Source of the DNA: Punica granatum
Lineage: Eukaryota > Streptophyta > Magnoliopsida > Myrtales > Lythraceae
Reading direction: 5' to 3'
Length of the DNA stretch: 64,000 bases
Assembly (NCBI RefSeq): GCF_007655135.1
Contig: NC_045129.1
Coordinates: 1,612,001 to 1,676,000 of the forward strand
The stretch's first letter is position 1. The number at the start of each line of letters is the position of its first letter. Under the pieces are notes generated by a model. The model had not been told where the DNA came from, ran no database searches, and was given only the letters and a program-made list of their open reading frames with translations. Below are positions 12,591 to 25,000 of the stretch, in pieces. Made by a program: the position numbers and the translations under genes.

Positions 12591-12604
12591 CCTATAAAAG
12601 GCTC
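12589..12604 (+). promoter_or_regulatory. TATA box of the TPR-like gene
   Basis: CCCTATAAAAGGCTCC is a strong plant TATA-box match, 140-150 bp before the ATG at 12738. A CT-rich leader with a poly-C run (about 12654-12696) follows, typical of a plant 5' UTR. Confidence 0.7.
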
Positions 12605-12737
12605 CCTCTGCCGTCTTTCTTCTAGTTCAGCCCTCGAGCCAGCTGAGAGTGAGATCTCTTTCTCTCTCTCCCTCTCTCTCCCCCCCCCCCCCCCCCGAGA
12701 AAATATCACAAGTCTCTTCTTCTTCCGCCATTGAAGG

Positions 12738-14025
12738 ATGCTTCTGCGCAGCGCATCAACGCCACTGCTGAACTCCTTCACGCCCCACGCATCGAAGGAT
12801 TCCTCGCCGGAGTCGGAGTCCGTGGCCCAACTCCCCCGTACCCGATCCATAACCTTGACCGCCTCTTCCTCGGGCTCTTTCTCGCCCGTCGATCATGATC
12901 ACTCCCCGAAGAGAATGAGCCGGGCCTTATCAGAGTCGAACCTCCGTGACCTCGCGGTGCCGAAGAAGAAGCCGCCTCTCGCGAGGGCACTGGACGGGCT
13001 TGCCGTGGAGGAAGAGGAGAAGGATCTAGGAGGGCTCGCGCTTGAAGATGATGGAGGCTTGAGGATCGGATCCTTCGGCGGGATGTTCTTGGGGTCGGGA
13101 CTGGACAAACTTTGCGATGTAGGGGGCACGGCCGGCGGCGGCGGTTCGGATGGTGGAGACGGCGGTCATGGGGGGTTTGGTAATGGGTGGGAGAACGATA
13201 GGGGGAATGAGAGCACGGACGCGTATTACCAAAAGATGATTCGGGCCGATCCTGGGAATCCTCTGCTCCTCAGCAATTATGCCAAGTACCTTAAAGAGGT
13301 ATAAAGGAATGATCTTTTTAATCCTTTCTCCTCACATTTGAGATCATCACGCCGCCTTCCTCCGGTTATTATATGTTGTTTAATGTTCATATGGTTTATG
13401 CTCCGCGAAAATCTTTAGGCCGGATTCGGCCCTTGTATTAATGCAATTGGCCAAGAATGCTTGTTGCTGTTATGTTTGGTCTTTCAATATCGATTGCGTA
13501 GAACTTGGGAGCTAATCCTTGTGTATTGATTCGATATTGGAGCAGTTGCGTGGAGATCTAGTAAAGGCTGAAGAGTACTGCGGGAGGGCGATTCTTGCGA
13601 ACCCGAATGATGGTGATACTCTTTCCATGTACGGGGACTTGGTATGGCAGCAGCATAAGGATGCTGCACGTGCAGAGACCTACTTCGACCAAGCCGTCAA
13701 GGCTTCCCCCGATGATTGGTAAGCAATTTTCTCTCTTTGAGCTTGTTGGGATTCTGTTTTATGAGGTTTAGCTCAATTCAGGAGTGATTTAATTCTCGAA
13801 GAGGTAAGAGGACAAAGAGGATGGCATAAAAAGAGCATCAAGGTATTAACTTGATATTTATTGTCATGTTGGTGCAGCTATGTTATGGCTTCTTATGCTC
13901 GGTTTCTTTGGGACGCCGAGGAAGATGACGATGAGGAGGTGGCGGAAGAGCCGGCGGGGACATCACCTCCTAGTTTCTTCCATGGAATTCCTCCATCAGT
14001 CCCTCCCATAGCTGCTGCCTCTTAA
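12738..14025 (+). CDS. Tetratricopeptide-repeat-like protein (293 aa, 3 exons)
   Basis: Predicted exons are 12738-13298, 13546-13718 and 13878-14025. All introns are GT-AG and the joined frame is 882 nt. The N-terminal half is a Ser/Pro-rich, then acidic, probably disordered region starting MLLRSASTPLLNSF, with a Gly-rich stretch near residues 132-150. The second half carries helical repeats typical of plant TPR-like superfamily proteins: YYQKMIRADPGNPLLLSNYA, then GDLVKAEEYCGRAILANPND, then AETYFDQAVKASPDDCYV and SYARFLWDAEEDDDEE. Known Arabidopsis relatives (for example the At4g17940/At1g80130 type) share the MLLRSSSTP start and the Gly-rich linker. TPR folds are protein-binding scaffolds; the partner is unknown. 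A TATA box lies 140 bp upstream. The start is chosen because it is the first ATG after the CT-rich leader and matches the family. Confidence 0.9.
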
Positions 14026-15625
14026 GCTCCTCCCTCTCCCCATCTCTCTCTCATGTAATATCAGCTCATCCATAACAGTTTTGACCTTCCTTTTGTATTT
14101 CGCATTAACTTTTTAGTTAGCTTTTACATCCTACTGAGTAGTATTCCAACAGAATGTATAAAAGAGAATAAGAAATGGAAATCAGTTCTCTCTTCTTACT
14201 TGTCCCTCCGCCTCTCTCATTTGTTGTGCACAGCAGAACTAATACCGAGCGATATCTGCTTCATAGCTCGAGATGTTTCTCTCTTGAGCGAACGGCGATG
14301 GGGGCCTCAACTCCTTGACATTCCCCTATGAACAATGAACCAGAACTTCAACTTGGCTACTGTTTTTGCCGGACCATCTTTGCTTAGTTGAGTACTGGAT
14401 ACATGCTTGGACCTGATAATACACATCTTTTAGCACTCCATTAGTTTAGTTGAGCAAAAGATCGAGGGGACCAATCCGAGTTAATATGACCCGTCGGTCT
14501 GTCGTGCGTCTCTGTAGATACTGATGGAATCAAACTGGCACATACCGAGAAATCAATTGGCGCCCCACTTATGGCGCCCCACTCGGTCATGGCTGATTCC
14601 AAATTTCTAATCATAGAGGAAAAAGTACAGTGAACAAGGAACGACTAAGGGCACGCAAAGTACGATTGCAGACGTGTACTTGAGAAGATGAGGGGTGTTT
14701 AGGGAACGTGGGCAGTTGTAGCGTTCATAGTGCTGCCCATGGACACGGATGGTTGATCATATAAACGAAAATGGATTAATTAGTACAGGAACATTCATTT
14801 TAGTCTGCCTAATTGATTTGGGCAGAATCTCAAAAACATCGTGAGCCTGAGAAACAATTTCGACTCATCCCAGAAAGTTAACATCGTTAGTTTCTTGCGT
14901 GCTATTCTGTCATATGCTATGACCTTCATGAGATGTGTGCAGAACTAGATTTGATTAGAGAAACTGAACGCACCAGGGGTGAATTTGAAACTCTACATAA
15001 GTTTCAGTGGTGAATATGAAATAACTCATGACTTGGAATATAATAAGAGAAAATAGAGAAGAGAAGAGAGAAAGGGCGATGGCGATCACTTGGAAGCCCA
15101 GGCCCGTGATGACATGAGGCAAAGCCCATGCCCAGTTGCCAAAGTAAGTATATTACCGACCTGATCCAAACCGTTGTTTCTGTGTCGGGACGCGACACGT
15201 GTCGTCCCCACAAGCCACTATCAGCTAATGAGCTCCCAAAATTTAAATAAAAAAGTAAAAAAAAAGAGGAGGAAATTCTTGTCAAGAGAGCTTCTTGCGC
15301 TTCGACTCCATCCCAATCTCTGCAGAATTCTTACATTACAGCCCCAACAGAAGATAACGCCAGACAGTTGAACGCACACGAGAGAGAGCAGCACCAGCAG
15401 CTAGTAAGCTCCAAACCCTAATCTCTACCCCCCCCCCCCCCCCCATCTGCTCCTTCTTTCTCTTCTTCTCCTTCAACTACTCTGTTTCTCTCTGCTTTCT
15501 GCTTAGTAATGGTTCTGCTGGAAAAAGCAAAATTTTATTTTCCGGGTTGTTTCACGCCGGAGTTTCTGCAAGACTGATGATTTCTCAGGGTTTGGGCTTG
15601 TGGGTGTTTGCAGGGCGAGTCTGAA
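14026..15625. other. 3' region of the TPR-like gene and leader of the MBD gene
   Basis: The first 150 bp should be the 3' UTR. From about 15340 the DNA is CT-rich with AAACCCTAATCTC and a poly-C run (15428-15444), typical of a plant 5' UTR. CAG at 15611-15613 just before the start codon could be the acceptor of a leader intron. No other gene is supported. Confidence 0.5.
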
Positions 15626-18600
15626 ATGGCGAACTCCGTGGAGAGGGATGAGGAAGTTGTCTCCTTGGAGCTTCCTGCTCCCCCTGGCTGGACGAAAAAG
15701 GTCCTCTCTTTCCCTCTCTCTATAACTTCAATTCGTATCAAATTCGAAGCCTTTTGCTTCCAGCTTTCGGTTGAACGCCGGAATTTAGCTGTATTGTTAG
15801 CTCGGAGGATGTCTGTTTCGAGTTGGGTGTTGTAGTTCCGGAGCTAGGGTTTGCAGGGTTCTTCTGTTCTGATAGCGGTCGAATTAGGGATTGCTCATCT
15901 GCGTCGTTGGTCGAGTTTTTGAGGTTCCGATTTTTGAGGGCATGTGCTCTGCCTCCGAACTATCAGGAGCTCTCTGCTCCTTCATTTTTTGATAGTTTTT
16001 CAGCTAATAATGAATTTAAAAGTTCAATTATTTGTACTTTCGCTAGAAAAGAACGGTCTGCTAGGTTTCTGAGGTCCCACGTTGCGCTTGTTCCCACCCC
16101 CCCTCTCTCTCTCGTCTCTTCTCTCTCTCTCTCTCTCTGCTTTTCTCTGGTTTTCTTCCTTTCTTCTTCTACCTTCTGGGATTTTTACTGGTTTCTTTGG
16201 TTGCCTATCGCAATTGCCGTTTCTTGTCGAGGCATTTTGGTACTAGATGTTTTCATTTCAGTACCGAAAATCCATCTCTGCTCATTTATCTTCTTTTTCC
16301 CTAAATAGCTCTGATCATTTGTAGGAATTAGTAACAACTCATATTCTTTCTTGCCCGTTTAAATCTGCTGCGAGTGAGGCAGTTCTATTCCTCTGGCTTA
16401 ACCTTAACTGTTAAATTCTTCTGTTATCATATTTGCTGCATCAATGCTCCACATATTTTGAACACGAGTCTGTGTGTATCTATATGCAGTATATTCATAA
16501 GTTGGTTTCTTTTGAATGAACTTATTTTCAGTGTGCCATGGGATAGTTGCACCTCGCCTGGTACTTTGCTAGTACTATGACACTAGAAGAGCTTTCTCCT
16601 ATTTATGTTTTTGTTAAAAATTAAAATCTTCCAATATTTGAAGCTGTGTCTAAAGTAAGCTCATATAGAAACCTTCTTTATTTATACTGCTCCCGCTTAT
16701 TTGTGAAAAGCGCCAACCTTGATGGTCTTTATCAGAATTTCTGGACATTACCCAATTCCTTTAGGTTTTCAGACGGTTTATTTACCTCAGTATGTACTGG
16801 ATTCATTTAGGTGCAATCACAGTGAAATATTATTTAAATGATTTAGAAATTACTCACATTCTGTCCCAGAATGATGCAATTTAACTGTTTGGCATGACTT
16901 TTTGATCTTGGAGGAGAACAGAGAATTTGGAGCTCTGAAAGGAATTTTGTTAAGAGTCTGATTGACAAAATTTCTGATTTTTTGCATTTATAATGTGTAT
17001 CTTGCTGAGAACAATAATATATAAGCTAAACTTAGAGAGAGGGCCCAAAATGTACTCCTTTAGTATGCTTTTGACTTTTCCCTGCAACGTATTACGGGAA
17101 GCCATGCTGGGCCTAAGGAGATTTTTGTTCTCTAATGAAGAGATGCCTTTTCTCCCTGTAGTATATTTGGGATGGCTATAACAATGGTAATTTTCATATG
17201 TTTGTGGTTTCCAATGAGCAGTAAGTGGAATCAACTAGTAGAGCAGAAGAAGACTAGTGACAGTGGGATGGCTATACATAACAATGGTAATTTTCATATG
17301 TTTGTGGTTTCCAATGAGCAGTAACTGGAATCAACTAGTAGAGCAGAAGAAGCCTAGTGACAGTAGCAAGCAAGGGAATGGAATAAGTTGTTCACTTTGT
17401 TTGAAATAGATAGCCAATAGAAGCATTCTAACAGATGATCCCACTTATTTTCAAGATGGCAAGAAGGTTTAATTTTCTGAAAGACAGATTCATCAGGCTA
17501 TAAAAATATATGTTGTATTTGGTTTTTTTTTTGGGTGTACATTGTATTTGTGTTTCTGATTGTTACTATATAAGGATGTGCAGTCACTTTGTAGCATGTC
17601 TGATTAAGATGGAATCTGTTTTATCAATAACGAAATGGGGCGACAAGGTTCCTCAATGAAAGATTGGCTTACATGTTCTTTCCTGTACTATGAGATTAAG
17701 ATTCACCTTGAATTGGTAATACCTGTGAGAAAAATATGATTCATTAGGTAATACAGACATAACTCTGCCAGCCAGGTATTGTTATAGCTTACATTTACTT
17801 AGGTCTGAAGAAATGTTGTCTCAAGACTACTACAGTTACAAACCCTTTTTTTGTGGTTTTTTTTTTTTAGTGTGGGGGTGGGGTGGCGATAAGCAGTGAT
17901 ATATAATTGATCAAAAAATATTCAGAGAGTACACGACACATTGAAAAACAGAAGATAGCTCTGAAGAGCTTAAGCCAAGAGCTCTAGCTGCACGAGAGTG
18001 AATCTTTTCTCTCTTAAAATTGTTCAAGGACAAATTTCTCATGTACGGAGACCGCCTTCTGATATATGCATGCATTGCGCTCCCTCCATATATGATAGAC
18101 GTGCAGTCCATAGCATCCTCAAAATGATTGCACTTCCCATATAGACATTAATGTGGAGTTTTTGCTCATATAGAATTAACCATGTTTTACAGAAGTGCAT
18201 ATAGAATTATTCAACATGACATGAATGAGTAGGACCTTGTTACATTGAGGTTGTTTCTGTTACCTTCATTATTGCAGTTGAAGTAAGATCAACCATAAAG
18301 GGTTGTTTCCCATTAAGGGGCCATTTCTGAGTGTCTTTTCATCTAGCCATGTACCGGAAGCTAACTTTTGCAGGAGTAATTCTTTTCTTTTTCAGCTAGG
18401 CGGTATAGATGTTCCTGCGAGATTCTTCACTAAACCTCAGAAACACTAGTATTAAGTCATAGGGGCATTGGTTCCTGTTCACAGATCAATCACGAGAGAG
18501 AGTTTCATTTTTCATTGGTTCATCCATGTCATCGTCCGTTGTTTTGCTGTTGAATTGTTTGATTGATCCCTTTTTTGGTGCAATGCTCCAATTATCTGCA

Positions 18601-19336
18601 GTATGTGCTCAAGAAAGGTGGGACCCCGAAGAAGAACGAGATCATATTCACTGCTCCAACGGGTGAGGAGATCAGTAACCGGAAATCGCTGGATCAGTAC
18701 CTGAAAGCTCACCCAGGTGGGCCTGCAATATCAGAGTTTGATTGGGGCACTGGTGAGACACCTCGGAGATCGGCTAGGATCAGCGAGAGAGCAAAGGCAA
18801 CCCCACCGCCTGAAATTGAGACCCCAAAGAAGCGTCGGAGATCGTCAATCTCGAAGAAGGAGAACAAAGTGCCTGAGGAGACCAAGGAAGTTAACATGGA
18901 AGATGCTGAAAAGCCTGACAAAGAAAATCCCAAGAATGAAGATGAGAAGATGGAAGAAGCTCCTCAAGGGGGTGATGGTAAGAATGAGGAAGAAACTAAG
19001 GATGGAAATGATAAGGAGAAAACTGAAGAGAATGAGAAACCGAAGGAAGGGGAGACGAAGGAGAAGATTGAACTGCCACAGGTTGAAGGAGAGAAAGTGG
19101 ATGGGTTCACTGAAGAGAGCAAGCATGATAAAGTAAACGAGGGCAAGGAGAAAGAGGAACAGGATGAACCCAATGCCCCCGAGCCCGAAACCAAGCCCGA
19201 GCCTGAAATCAAGGACAAAGTGTTTCCGAATGGGACCGAGGATCAAAAGGATAGTTCTGGGGCTGATGAGGTCAGCAAAAAAGTAGAAGGTGATGCTGTT
19301 GAAAATGGGAATCATGGAGAGGAGGTGAAGGCTTGA
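15626..19336 (+). CDS. MBD11-like: Methyl-CpG-binding-domain protein, MBD10/MBD11-like (269 aa)
   Basis: Exon 1 (15626-15700) encodes [20 protein letters not shown] followed by GWTKK. Exon 2 (18602-19336) continues in phase 0 with [20 protein letters not shown], then [20 protein letters not shown] and [18 protein letters not shown]. Together these form the N-terminal MBD fold of the plant MBD10/11 class (roughly residues 5-75), a nuclear chromatin protein family linked to silencing. The rest is a long, highly charged Glu/Lys-rich tail with little sequence complexity, plus a nuclear-localisation-like KKRRRSS. The ATG lies just after a CAG that may end a leader intron. The 2.9-kb intron is unusually long and holds a tandem duplication (17169-17364). 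The donor GTCCTC is weak but phase and homology support it. Open frames antisense to the acidic tail are composition artefacts. Confidence 0.9.
17169..17364 (+). repeat. Tandem duplication of about 96-100 bp in the MBD intron
   Basis: 17169-17264 and 17265-17364 both run from GGGATGGCTATA to CTAGTGACAGT. The second copy has four extra bases (CATA) and few substitutions. The near-identity suggests a recent duplication. It lies entirely in the intron and should not affect the protein. Confidence 0.85.
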
Positions 19337-20084
19337 GTGGCCTAGTATACAGCACTCTAATATAGCAAGTAGTAGGGTGTAGTTTGCCTTCTCGATTCAT
19401 GGGTAAGTGATCTTCAATCAAATGACTTCTAGTTTCTGTACAACGATGCTGATGATGATGTCTGTTGTAGTAATAGTAGTAGTAGTAGTTATAAGTTATC
19501 TGATTGGTTATTGAGACTGTGCCTGCATGTCTGTATGTACACAAACATTAGGCCGCTGTAGTTACAATCCCCGACTCGACCGAAGATTAGGCCTCTGTAG
19601 TTAGTTTTGTGCTGCTATATATGTATGTAAGTGACTGCTGTGTAACATTGTGGTGTCAGATACTCTGTTATGTACTGATATGTAGCTCCTACATATGTAT
19701 CCAATAATCGGCACTCTCGAACACAAACTTCTTTGCCCCTCACTCACTCTTCTTGTGCTACTTCGCTGCCTCTTATCTCGACTTTGACAAGTTACTGGTT
19801 CCAATGTTCCGGGAGTATTTCGTACATCTGCTTTAAAGATTAATCACTGCTGTACAGATGTTGGCTTTAAGCTAACCAGTAAGTTAGAAACATCAATTTA
19901 CATAATACAGCTGCCTGAGGAATTGCAAGTCTAAAGAGATATATTACTCATAAACACTGGCTCGGGTTCGAGCACGAAGTACAACTCCCGGTGATACTCG
20001 CATGATGAAAATTCAGAAAGATGGAAGGTGCGAACAGGGTATAACAAAGAGACAGGAACGTGAAAAAATCATTTATATGGTCTA
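19337..20084. other. Convergent 3' regions of the MBD and lumen-protein genes
   Basis: The two genes converge here with about 750 bp between stop codons. Contents are UTR-like sequence with a short GTA microsatellite (about 19468-19489). No further gene is supported. Confidence 0.5.
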
Positions 20085-22018
20085 TCATAGCCCCTTGAGC
20101 TCGTCAATAAGCCCTGTCAAGGTAGTCCATCTCTCGAACGCACTAGCTGATGACACAAATGCAACCTTGGAGGATTCAACATCGTTCTTCGTAACTGCAA
20201 AACCATCAAACGCAAAGCTGTCAACGTCAGAGACAGCTTACTCGACCCAGCACACAAATTTTTTTGGGGGGAAATAGAAATTTTCGTTGACTCGGCTGGT
20301 TAGATCAGTAAGTCACCGGGAAACAAAGTGTGAAGCAACTCCTTTATTTTTATATTTCCTGGTGTGGGGATACTTTACCTGATGAAATAAGCGAAGCCAA
20401 AGATGAATTGAATGTGTCCACTTCTGTCTTCTCTTCCGGACTAGAGCTCAGCTGTATAGACAAGAAACCAATGATTTTATGAATGTGAATCGTCCAATAA
20501 GACTGAAGGTTGGGCAATGATATGAAAATGCATTGACAGTCACACAAGGAAGGAACACCTTTGTGAATGCTACATTGGCCTTTTTGACCCATTCGGCCTC
20601 AGTGCTTCCACCAAGAACCGAACTTGCAGCTGACAGATCGTTCTTTTCTATGGCTTGGCCTACTTCACTCAGCTTGTACACCAAATCTTGCAGATACCCT
20701 GCAGATTTATTGTCAATTTTTACTGTGATTTCAGACGTACCAAGTAGAATGATAACCTGAATTTTCTCACAGAAAGTTATGTATCATTTAGTAATAGACA
20801 AGGTTTAATGAAAAGAGGTTCGGACAGTAAGTGCTAATGCAGGAAGGATTACGCAATAAGTACTGAACGTTTTTTTTTTCTTTTGGCCTATTAATAAGTA
20901 GAGAACCTGATGCTACTGATTTGCTTCAGTTTGGCAAGAAAGATGAGTAAGACTTATGAACAATCAGAGTGTCTAATGCTGCCAATTAAAGTTAAAACAG
21001 TTCTGCTCACTAAAGACCAGAGAAAGAGAAACCTAGCACCATCTAGTTGCTAGAACATAATTCCTAAAACCTGAGTTTCTCTATTGATATACGATCTTTG
21101 CCTATATATCACATTAAAATCTTTCATCTGATCATAGCCAGACCGATGAACATGGCATGAAAGTCATTCGAGATGGCCATTCCACAACTTGTTCCACATA
21201 CGAACCACTTCCATTGGACCTATCAACACCTCAGACATTACGTTCACAACAAAGCCACTTCCAATGACAAGGTTCCATCAGTTGCTGACAAACGAGCATT
21301 CTCTGCTGGTAGGACATGAAAGCACGGTTCAGCTCACTCAATGCACCATTTCCAACATAAAAATTATGGAATTGGAAGTTCCATTTTTTTTTTACCAGTT
21401 GGGTATCAGAATCTAATCAATTATCGACAATCTTAACTAAACATAAATGGGGGTCAGTAATGACCATATGCAATCAGTGTCCCTCTTGAGCTACTGAAAA
21501 TACACTATTTTTCTGTCCAAATGTCTGCATTTTTTGACCCCCATAAACTGGAAATCTATATATAGAATTGGGTATGAGAAATCCACTATTAATTTTCATC
21601 AAATTCCCCAGAAAAGAAAACCCAAATGCAGATGAAAATCAGGAAAATGTTGAGCTATGACAGGAGAACCTGTTTCTTTCTTGGAGGAGTTGATGATCCC
21701 CTGCTTCTCAAGCCTCCTCTTCCTGTCCTCCTTCACCTTCTCAAGCAGCTCGACATCATCATCTGCCTCGAGAATAGCAGCATTTGCAGCACTACTGTTT
21801 GGCTGCTCCCTTCCCCCTACAGCAAACACAAAGCTTGTAACCAGACAGATGGAAAGGTCTCTCTTTGTCACCCTCGGTGCCCCATCAATGGCCTTGCAGA
21901 GAGTCACCGTTCTTCTGAAGCTCTGCTTCAATGGGTACAACTCGAATGAGGACTGAGTTGCAGAAGTTGATGACTTGGAGAGGAAGGTGTTTGCAGTGGA
22001 GAGGAATGGTGCTGCCAT
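20085..22018 (-). CDS. MPH2: Thylakoid lumen protein, MPH2 / 16.5-kDa type (223 aa, 4 exons)
   Basis: Minus-strand exons are 22018-21670, 20698-20559, 20451-20379 and 20194-20085. Junctions are GT-AG and the frame is 672 nt. Residues 1-85 or so are a bipartite chloroplast and thylakoid targeting peptide: a Ser/Thr-rich start MAAPFLSTANTFLSKSSTS, then the hydrophobic TKRDLSICLVTSFVFA and a likely lumen cleavage at ANA before AILEADDD. The mature part carries LLEKVKEDRKRRLEKQ, YLQDLVYKLSEVGQAIEKND, SSVLGGSTEAEWVKKAN and ends FERWTTLTGLIDELKGL. This matches Arabidopsis At4g02530 (MPH2), a lumen protein that helps maintain photosystem II under high or fluctuating light. An in-frame ATG at 22231 would hide the transit peptide, so 22018 is preferred. 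Confidence 0.9.
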
Positions 22019-25000
22019 TTTATTTCCCCTTGTTCTTTTCTCTCTCTCACATTTTCTCGTTTTTATTAAATAAAATTTCCATTTTTTTCCCCTTCTTCCA
22101 TTGAGTTCACAAATTTGAGGCATTGGCTGTTTGAGGGAGTTCGGAAGAGATAAGGTTGCTGCCTGCTGGATTCTCTTTGGACTGTAATCTGATCCAGTCA
22201 TTCTAGGAATGGCTGAGGGTGTTTTCGTCATTTGGCTCAGAACTGTGACTCATCAAAATGAACATACCTCATTAGGATTAGAATTCCATCACCCGAGCAA
22301 CAAAATCCTAGACTTCTTTAGTATGAATTCGACCATGCGAAGCGAATGAATCCAGCATGAAAACCATTCGACAATATTCGATCGTAGATATCTTGTTGGG
22401 TATAAACAGCTGGAACTGGACCTATCATATGTCACAACAATCAATAAGTTGCAGGTGAATGAACCAAATCGAATGTACTGATGCCAAACATAGAACATCT
22501 AGGTTCTGCTTTCGCCTGCTCCAGCGGCCGCCTCAAATAAATATAAATGGGTGTCACTTCTCACGTATAGGTCTTTGCTCGATCTAAAGATTTGCAGTAG
22601 ATGAACGACCTAGTTCGGTTGTGTAGGCATCGAAGAAGCAGCTACGCGAGTGTGTGACTCCAGAATCCCCAACCCGTGTCTGGCAACCTTCCTGATGGTT
22701 TAGGAACCTCTTCATGGTGGAAAGACTTGCTTGCTTCCTGACATCTTAAGCCCTCTGGAAAGAGCTTCCAGAGGGCCTGTCGATCCAGAGCAGCTCGGGT
22801 CCGTCTCCCTTTCTCTCTGGGTCAATAGAAGATGTTTTTGAGCTCGAGCATTTGAGATGATGACGGTGACAATCTTGTCTAGGCGATCAGAACATCATGA
22901 CTTACGTATAGAAAAATTTGAATACATAATAGTGTCTATTTCCCAACTAACTATGATTAATATGTTCTAATCTGTGAACAGTTGAAAGGTTTGTATTTTT
23001 CTTCCAGGTGATGTCTTACGAATCTTTTTATGGTAAGATATTATGAATGTCGACGTCATTGCTATGATGAAGTGCCAGCTCCATGCATTCTTATATTATT
23101 ATTATTATTATGTGCTAAAAAGTTCATCCAGATCAAATCACTTTTACGATTGAATATTATAACAGTCCGAACGAATTAAAGGTAAAAGAGATTCCCTTAC
23201 ATGGATCGTACCAATTGGTGAAGTGCTAATTAAAAAGCTATTGCACGATCCTTCTACTGGCCATCAGCGTTAAGGTAAATAAAGACCGTCAACTATATGG
23301 CTTCGATTATTCAAAATTTTCATACGGAAAGAGGACAGAAAAGCAATTATTCTAATATATATATATTGATATATCCTCTCGAATTATATAATATATATGC
23401 CAAGTAGTTGCATCATTAAAAATCTCTTTACAAACCTTGTCTTAGTGCACTTTATAATCTCGCTAAGCATCCATTTCCTTCTAATATCACAACACCAAAG
23501 TGAAAACTTTTGAGTCAGATATTTTGACATTACATGGGAATAGCATCGTCCAAGATCCTTTTTATATTTGAAATTTATTCGGGTTTCTCAAACATGAACC
23601 TAAAATGAATAATCATGATAATTTTATTTGAATCAACACGCATATATGCCTCGGCTTAACCCTTACAAAAGGGCATTGAGTTTGAATCAGAGTAATGGCC
23701 CTTCGGTTACCGAGGATATTTGTTCATCAGTCATGCGTAATGTGCAAAACCAATAATTTATTGGTTTGACGGATCTAAATCAATGGAGACTAGAGGGTCT
23801 CCATATGGAGAGCCTAGCTATATTTGTAAATTTGTTATTTTTATAGTATTAATTATTATTATTAATTAAAATAGAAGAATTAGGTGGGAATTGAAATAAT
23901 AATTATTAATAAGGTTGCTACATAGATTTGAACTGTTAAATTATATTGTCATCCCAGGGATCTTATATCCCAATGAATTGTTACATAAAAGAAGAGCTAA
24001 TGGAAATTAATGAAATATATTGCTTTGTTTATTAATAATTTTATCTAAATTAATGTGATTCTACGAAATTAATTCTCTGCAAAAATAAATCTAAAATTAA
24101 TTAATTGATCTTTGTAGATTTTTTTTTTATAGTGAGTGTAGATTCATCTTATTTTATTTTATTTTATTTGAGTTGGTAGCAGGAAAAGAAGAAGAAGAAG
24201 AAAAATCATGAACTCTTTTCCGAGGCCACGCACTTACCCCCACCGACCAATAACCGTACCATTTATAATTGCCTTTAGTCCCTGAATCATCTCCAATTAA
24301 CAATAGAGTCATTCTGGTTCTAGTTTAGCCGTTCAAGTTCCTAATCTTCGCTCAATTTTCAGCATGGCCCCTACTCAATTCAAACCCGGTATAATATACA
24401 TATCTATATATATATATAATTATATCACACCCTATTTAATAGGGTTAAAATAGTAAATATCAAAATAACATATAGACTAATTCTTGTAATATATATAATT
24501 TTATCATATCCTATTAGATAGATTTAGAATAGTAATTAACAAAATAATGTTTAGGTGAATTGTTATTAAAAATTACAAACAAAAGACATAATTTATATTT
24601 ACAACAAAAATTCGATAACTACTAAAGAAATTAAACTAAAAGTATACTATATAAAATCAAGAGTGTAGTATCATACATGAACTTTCTCTTTTTTAAGATG
24701 TCTCTTGGTAATAAGTAAGAGTTCTATTTCTAAATTTACGTAATTCTAGACTTTTAAAACCTATATATCATATCCTAAAAGACAATGATATATATGTATA
24801 TCTATATATATAATGTTGAACACAAGTGCATTAAATAGTGATGTAATTGTAAATATATATACAATTAATTCACATTATCAAGATATTTATCAAATAAATA
24901 AATAATAAAATCAATATATATGTTCTGAAAAAATATACATATATAAAATAAATCTGCATGTTAATTCACATGAACAAAATAAAAATAAAATATATATGTT

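Noticed and set aside
6777..15444. Poly-C runs (near 6777, 12680, 15428) considered as structural elements
   Set aside because: Simple homopolymers in intergenic or leader DNA, prone to length error; nothing else marks them as functional.
15823..16308. 161-codon + frame after the first MBD exon
   Set aside because: Inside the MBD intron, rich in CT runs, with no conserved domain. The homologous protein needs splicing from 15700 to 18602.
18845..19315. Long hydrophobic minus-strand frame of 156 codons
   Set aside because: Antisense shadow of the Lys/Glu-rich MBD tail; the apparent membrane segments arise from complementing AAG/GAG codons.
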